A program made the position numbers and the translations under genes. Positions 32,447 to 35,614 of a stretch of DNA of 35,614 nucleotides are shown here, piece by piece. The stretch covers positions 1 to 35,614 of the forward strand of contig JARLHF010000010.1 of NCBI GenBank assembly GCA_031292375.1, in the 5' to 3' direction. Below the pieces are notes generated by a model that worked only from the letters and a program-made list of their open reading frames with translations, was not told the DNA's origin and ran no database searches. This DNA comes from Chlamydiales bacterium. Its GTDB lineage: Bacteria > Chlamydiota > Chlamydiia > Chlamydiales > VFKH01. Position 1 is the stretch's first letter; each line of letters starts with the position of its first letter.

Positions 32447-33763
32447 ATGCCAGATCTGACAGCGCCTAAAAAGAATAAGATTAACCTTGCAGATTACCCA
32501 TACAAAAGAGACGTAGAAAATCGCCTTCTTATGGCAGACTTTTCTGCCTTTGATATTGAGCTTTTAAGAGAAATTGTCGATGGGCCTTTATCTATTTCCC
32601 TTACAAACTTAGTAGATGCACTCGAAGTAGATGAAACTCAAATTGTAAATTCACTTAAAAAACTAGAGAGATCTGGTCTTTTAAAAAAATCTTTCGATTG
32701 TATTATTGTCGATAAGGACACAAGAAAATATTATGAAACACAGTTAATAAAGTTCGATCCAGATTTCCAACCAGGTATTGAATACATAAAAAGCTTACTA
32801 AAAAAAGTTCCTATCGAGCATATTCCAGTCTGGTATGCCCTTCCAAGAACCTCTGACGATATTTTTCAAGCAATCATTGAAAAATATCTTCTAACTCCCA
32901 GGATTTTTAAAAGACATATAGCAGAGCTTACTCAAGAACTTCCTATCGTCAAATCTATTATCAATGACCTCGAAATGGCTGAAAAGCATCAATTGCCCTC
33001 TTGCTACTTTCATGAAAAATATAGCTATAAAAAAGAAGAGTTTGAAGAGCTCATGCTGTTTCTAGAATTTAACTTCATTTGTTGTATTAATTATGTCTCT
33101 CTCCAGGATCGTTGGATAGAGGTGGTTACACCTTTTGCTGAATGGAAAGAACATCTCTCATTCTCAAAAAAAATAAAAAATAAAAAAGAATCTAGTTTCG
33201 AAAAAGAAATCTCACCCTTTGGTTTCATTAAAAAGTTACAGCAAACACTTGTCTCTATAAAAAACAAACCCACATTAATAGATGAGCTAGAATCAACTCT
33301 CCTCAAAAGGTTACAAGAGCTTCAGCTTGTAGAACTCCAAGACTTACAGGTTACACCTCTTGAACGTGCAAATTCCTTTCTCTCTTTAAGAGATGACCAA
33401 CAAGCACATTGTTTGTACCGCCTACCCCTACATATCCATGACTATGCATCTTCCTTCTGCCAAGAAAAACACTTGCGTGAGTTAGAAAAGCAAATGGCAA
33501 TGTTTGCTAAACATGGCTGGATCTCATTTCATACCTTCTTAGAGGGGTGTACAGCTGGCATTGGCACTCAGTCGGAGCTTATGCTCAAAAAAACGGGTAA
33601 ACAGTGGTGTTACATGCGTCCTTGCTACTTAAAAGAAGAAGAGGATTTTATCAAAAAAATTATTTTTGAAAAGTTCTTTGAAGCAGGCCTTGTAGATACT
33701 ACCTACTTTCAAGATAAAGAGTACTTTTGTGTAACACCCTTTGGCCACAAATTACTCACATAA
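32447..33763 (+). CDS. Unknown protein with winged-helix-like N-terminus, 438 aa
   Basis: No family is recognised. Residues about 33-80 (FDIELLREIVDGPLSISLTN, ALEVDETQIVNSLKKLERSG) have the helix pattern of a MarR/ArsR-type winged helix, where LKKLERSGLL would be the recognition helix and turn. The remainder is helical, with a Lys-rich stretch near 243-252 and no membrane segment. The protein ends FGHKLLT, again like a winged-helix wing-end. It could be a regulator or a segregation-type DNA-binding protein; the evidence is secondary-structure pattern only. Confidence 0.6.
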   Translation: MPDLTAPKKNKINLADYPYKRDVENRLLMADFSAFDIELLREIVDGPLSISLTNLVDALEVDETQIVNSLKKLERSGLLKKSFDCIIVDKDTRKYYETQLIKFDPDFQPGIEYIKSLLKKVPIEHIPVWYALPRTSDDIFQAIIEKYLLTPRIFKRHIAELTQELPIVKSIINDLEMAEKHQLPSCYFHEKYSYKKEEFEELMLFLEFNFICCINYVSLQDRWIEVVTPFAEWKEHLSFSKKIKNKKESSFEKEISPFGFIKKLQQTLVSIKNKPTLIDELESTLLKRLQELQLVELQDLQVTPLERANSFLSLRDDQQAHCLYRLPLHIHDYASSFCQEKHLRELEKQMAMFAKHGWISFHTFLEGCTAGIGTQSELMLKKTGKQWCYMRPCYLKEEEDFIKKIIFEKFFEAGLVDTTYFQDKEYFCVTPFGHKLLT

Positions 33764-33791
33764 TTTTTTCTCGCATTAAATGAATCATCTT

Positions 33792-33797
33792 TATAGA
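33792..33797 (+). promoter_or_regulatory. Possible -10 box of the transporter leader
   Basis: TATAGA (33792-33797) would start transcription about 40 bases before the leader reading frame at 33845. The -35 region (TTCTCG at 33768-33773, spacing 18) is poor. Confidence 0.25.
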
Positions 33798-33844
33798 ATA
33801 GAGGGAAGCCCAAAATAATTTTGGCATCGAAGGTAGGCCCTATT

Positions 33845-33940
33845 ATGGACAGTTTACAAAAAGCATTGGAGCAAACGCTCTATTTTTCAAAAACTTCAGC
33901 TACCTCTTCTTTATTTCATCATTTCCATCATCTTATTTAA
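33845..33940 (+). CDS. Short leader reading frame with clustered His codons (31 aa)
   Basis: ATG 33845 opens a 31-codon frame ending TAA at 33940. The last residues are LFHHFHHLI, with His codons at 33917, 33920, 33926 and 33929. An AAGG lies about ten bases upstream of the start. The frame is followed immediately by a hairpin (33944-33969) and, about 110 bases on, by an amino-acid ABC importer. This resembles attenuation leaders, but no homology supports it and the frame could be chance. Confidence 0.35.
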   Translation: MDSLQKALEQTLYFSKTSATSSLFHHFHHLI

Positions 33941-33943
33941 TCT

Positions 33944-33969
33944 CTAAAAAAGAGCACACTCTTTTTTAG
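33944..33969 (+). terminator. Hairpin after the His-containing leader (possible attenuator)
   Basis: The 11-bp stem CTAAAAAAGAG / CTCTTTTTTAG (33944-33954, 33959-33969) has loop CACA. The T-run is part of the 3' arm rather than following it, so terminator strength is uncertain. The left arm can alternatively pair with CTCTTCTTTA (33904-33913) at nine of ten positions, giving a mutually exclusive fold. Confidence 0.45.
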
Positions 33970-34051
33970 TCTTGGCATGCAAAGGTTTTCCCTTTTCATC
34001 CTCCATTTATTTTTAAATTAATTTTTACGCTTATTTTTTAGGAGTTAATCT

Positions 34052-34807
34052 ATGTTTTTATTTATATTAAATTTTTTATTATTATCTGCTACTATTTTTG
34101 CATCTACTAACAATGAAAAAGAATTAGTAGTTGGTACAACAGGCGCCTACGCCCCTTATGTTTGTTTAAACGAACAGGGGGAATATGAAGGCTTTGATAT
34201 CTCTGTTGCAAAGGAACTTGCAACTCTTTTAAATAAAAAACTTGTTTTAAAGGATTTGGGAGGATTGCAGCCTTTGTTCCTTGCTTTAAAGCAAAACAAA
34301 ATAGACCTCATATTATTTGCTGTTTCTATAACAGAAGAGCGTATGCAAAAAATGCAGATGATACACTACCAAGGTGAAGATACTGTAGAGATGCCTCTTT
34401 TATTCTGGAAAAAGATACCAGATAGAATTGTATCCATTGAAGATCTTGCAAAAAGAGATTGTGTTGTATGTGTAGAGGCTGGATCTTATCAAGAAAAATG
34501 CGCAGAAAAATTTTCTCTCAAAAATTTAAAGCAGACAGACTCCATCCAAGATGCTCTCATGGAAATAAAATATGGAAAGGCCGTTGCAACATTTGCAGAT
34601 CCTTCCATGCTTCCAAGGTTTTTAAAGCAATATAAAGAGCTACAAGTCATTCAAATTCCGATTCCAAAAGAGGAACAAGCTTATGGTAATGGCATTTGCA
34701 TCAACAAAAATAACACCGTTTTAAAACTCGATGTGGAAAAAGCTATAAACCTTCTTAAGGCTAATGGAACAATTCAAGCGTTGGAAGAAAAATGGGGCTT
34801 AAGGTAA
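34052..34807 (+). CDS. Amino-acid ABC transporter substrate-binding protein
   Basis: 251 residues, SBP family 3 (ArtJ/HisJ/GlnH fold). A signal peptide occupies residues 1-17 (MFLFILNFLLLSATIFA). The mature chain starts with the family pattern LVVGTTGAYAPYVCLNEQGEYEGFDISVAKEL and continues with LFLALKQNKIDLILFAVSIT. It binds a polar amino acid in the periplasm; arginine (as Chlamydia ArtJ), histidine or glutamine cannot be told apart by eye. GGAG precedes ATG 34052. Four bases separate it from the permease gene. Confidence 0.9.
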   Translation: MFLFILNFLLLSATIFASTNNEKELVVGTTGAYAPYVCLNEQGEYEGFDISVAKELATLLNKKLVLKDLGGLQPLFLALKQNKIDLILFAVSITEERMQKMQMIHYQGEDTVEMPLLFWKKIPDRIVSIEDLAKRDCVVCVEAGSYQEKCAEKFSLKNLKQTDSIQDALMEIKYGKAVATFADPSMLPRFLKQYKELQVIQIPIPKEEQAYGNGICINKNNTVLKLDVEKAINLLKANGTIQALEEKWGLR

Positions 34808-34811
34808 ACTT

Positions 34812-35480
34812 ATGGATGCATTTGATCAAAGTTTAATCATAAAATCGCTCCCCCTTCTTTTAAAGGGGGTGCAAATGACACTGCAAGTGTTTTTCGCAAC
34901 GCTTTGTTTGAGCACCCTTCTAGGAATACTTTTTGGAACAATTTTGTCTACTCGCTGTAGGATAAGATGGCTTTCATCGCCGATTAAAGTTATAACCTTC
35001 TTTTTGAGGGCAGTTCCCTTTTATGTGCAACTACTCATCGTCTACTTTGTGTTGCCAGACCTCTTAGGCATCAATTTAGATGGATTTGTAGCCTCTGTAA
35101 TAGCGCTTGGATTTTGCTCCTCTGGATATGTTGCACAAACAGTTAGAGGAGGTCTTAACACAATTGAATCTGGACAGTGGGAAGCAAGTTTTACACTTGG
35201 GTTTAGTAAAATCCAAACACTTCGCTACATTATTTTTCCACAGGTATTTAGAAACATAATACCTGCCCTTACCAATGAACTAGAGTCTCTTTTAAAAAGC
35301 ACAAGCATATTATCTTCCATCGGTATGTTAGAGCTTACTCGTGCAGGGATGAATATTATTTCAAGAGAGATGGAACCACTTACTATCTACATCCTAGTAG
35401 CTCTTTTTTATGCAGCGATTTCCCTCATCTTGAATATGCTCTCAAGGCATATAGAAAAAAGACTTGCATACACAAAATAA
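34812..35480 (+). CDS. Amino-acid ABC transporter permease (GlnP/HisMQ family)
   Basis: 222 residues with about five transmembrane helices. The cytoplasmic EAA loop is GQWEASFTLGFSKIQTLRYI followed by FPQVFRNIIPAL, which contacts the ATPase. LRAVPFYVQLLIVYFVLP is the usual family start of helix 3. It forms the membrane channel for the preceding binding protein. No ATP-binding protein gene follows within the window; hairpins begin 25 bases after the stop, so the ATPase is probably encoded elsewhere. Confidence 0.93.
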   Translation: MDAFDQSLIIKSLPLLLKGVQMTLQVFFATLCLSTLLGILFGTILSTRCRIRWLSSPIKVITFFLRAVPFYVQLLIVYFVLPDLLGINLDGFVASVIALGFCSSGYVAQTVRGGLNTIESGQWEASFTLGFSKIQTLRYIIFPQVFRNIIPALTNELESLLKSTSILSSIGMLELTRAGMNIISREMEPLTIYILVALFYAAISLILNMLSRHIEKRLAYTK

Positions 35481-35505
35481 TTAAGCTAAAGCATCAAATT
35501 ATAAC

Positions 35506-35588
35506 GCAGGCTTTCAGCCTGCAAATTACGTGCTGAGGGCACCTAAGGCGTGTGCCCTAGGCTTTTATAAATCAGGCTTTCAGCCTGA
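35506..35588 (+). repeat. Hairpin cluster with repeated AGGCTTTCAGCCT
   Basis: Three stems lie in 83 bases: GCAGGCT/AGCCTGC (35506-35522), AGGGCAC/GTGCCCT (35536-35558) and TCAGGCT/AGCCTGA (35572-35588). The first and third share AGGCTTTCAGCCT. The middle stem is followed by AGGCTTTT and could terminate the transporter operon. The array may continue beyond the window. Confidence 0.7.
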
Positions 35589-35614
35589 AATAGTTGCAAG
35601 TATAATTTTCAGGG

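Noticed and set aside
1-35614. CRISPR arrays, rRNA genes, prophage or complete insertion sequences
   Set aside because: No regularly spaced repeats, ribosomal RNA segments, phage structural genes or transposase reading frames were seen on either strand.

Overview
The window is an AT-rich stretch of a bacterial chromosome that most likely belongs to the phylum Chlamydiae, outside the genus Chlamydia (Parachlamydiales-like). The evidence for this is the smpB / dnaN / recF / folD neighbourhood, the pairing of a PPi-dependent phosphofructokinase with an alpha/beta hydrolase (an arrangement I recall from Chlamydia), a cysteine-rich exported protein, an Inc-like protein with a two-lobed hydrophobic region, and several large Ser-rich-start proteins of no recognisable family. 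The assignment rests on gene content and order only; no database search was possible.

Layout. 1-1511: a HI0933/BaiN-like flavoprotein gene bracketed by two same-orientation copies of a palindromic MITE-like element. 1512-8434: housekeeping genes (glycine-rich RRM protein, THUMP RNA methyltransferase, typA, metallo-beta-lactamase-fold hydrolase, rimO, a DUF4383-like membrane protein). 8435-8828: a gene-free stretch packed with hairpins. 8829-16060: Inc-like protein, pfp plus hydrolase, an APH-like kinase overlapping a HAD protein, an EEP-fold phosphodiesterase with a hydrophobic N-terminal half, and a Cys-rich exported protein. 16064-24417: the replication block smpB / dnaN / recF / adk, invaded by three large proteins (340, 756 and 501 aa) that share N-terminal, central and C-terminal motifs. 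24547-28403: tRNA-Pro, a Sua5-type tRNA-modification gene, a [2Fe-2S] ferredoxin with a DUF1858-IscA fusion, a hypothetical protein, a phosphoglycosyl transferase and an MreD-like membrane protein. 28388-35614: ispA, tdh, folD, a secreted trypsin-like protease, a winged-helix-like unknown, and an amino-acid ABC importer (binding protein and permease) preceded by a short His-containing reading frame and a hairpin.

The most notable points are: (1) the modular paralogous family around dnaN, with a shared start context, N-terminal motif, ~180-residue core and FLxWLR motif; (2) a dispersed palindrome beginning TTATACACAAACAAG, present as four full copies and two halves, which supplies in-frame C-termini (YTQT...) to two unrelated genes; (3) the MITE pair that supplies the Shine-Dalgarno sequence and the stop codon of the gene between its copies; (4) a candidate regulatory leader in front of the amino-acid transporter. 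Many convergent neighbours overlap at their stop codons, so the chromosome is compact except where these repeats sit.
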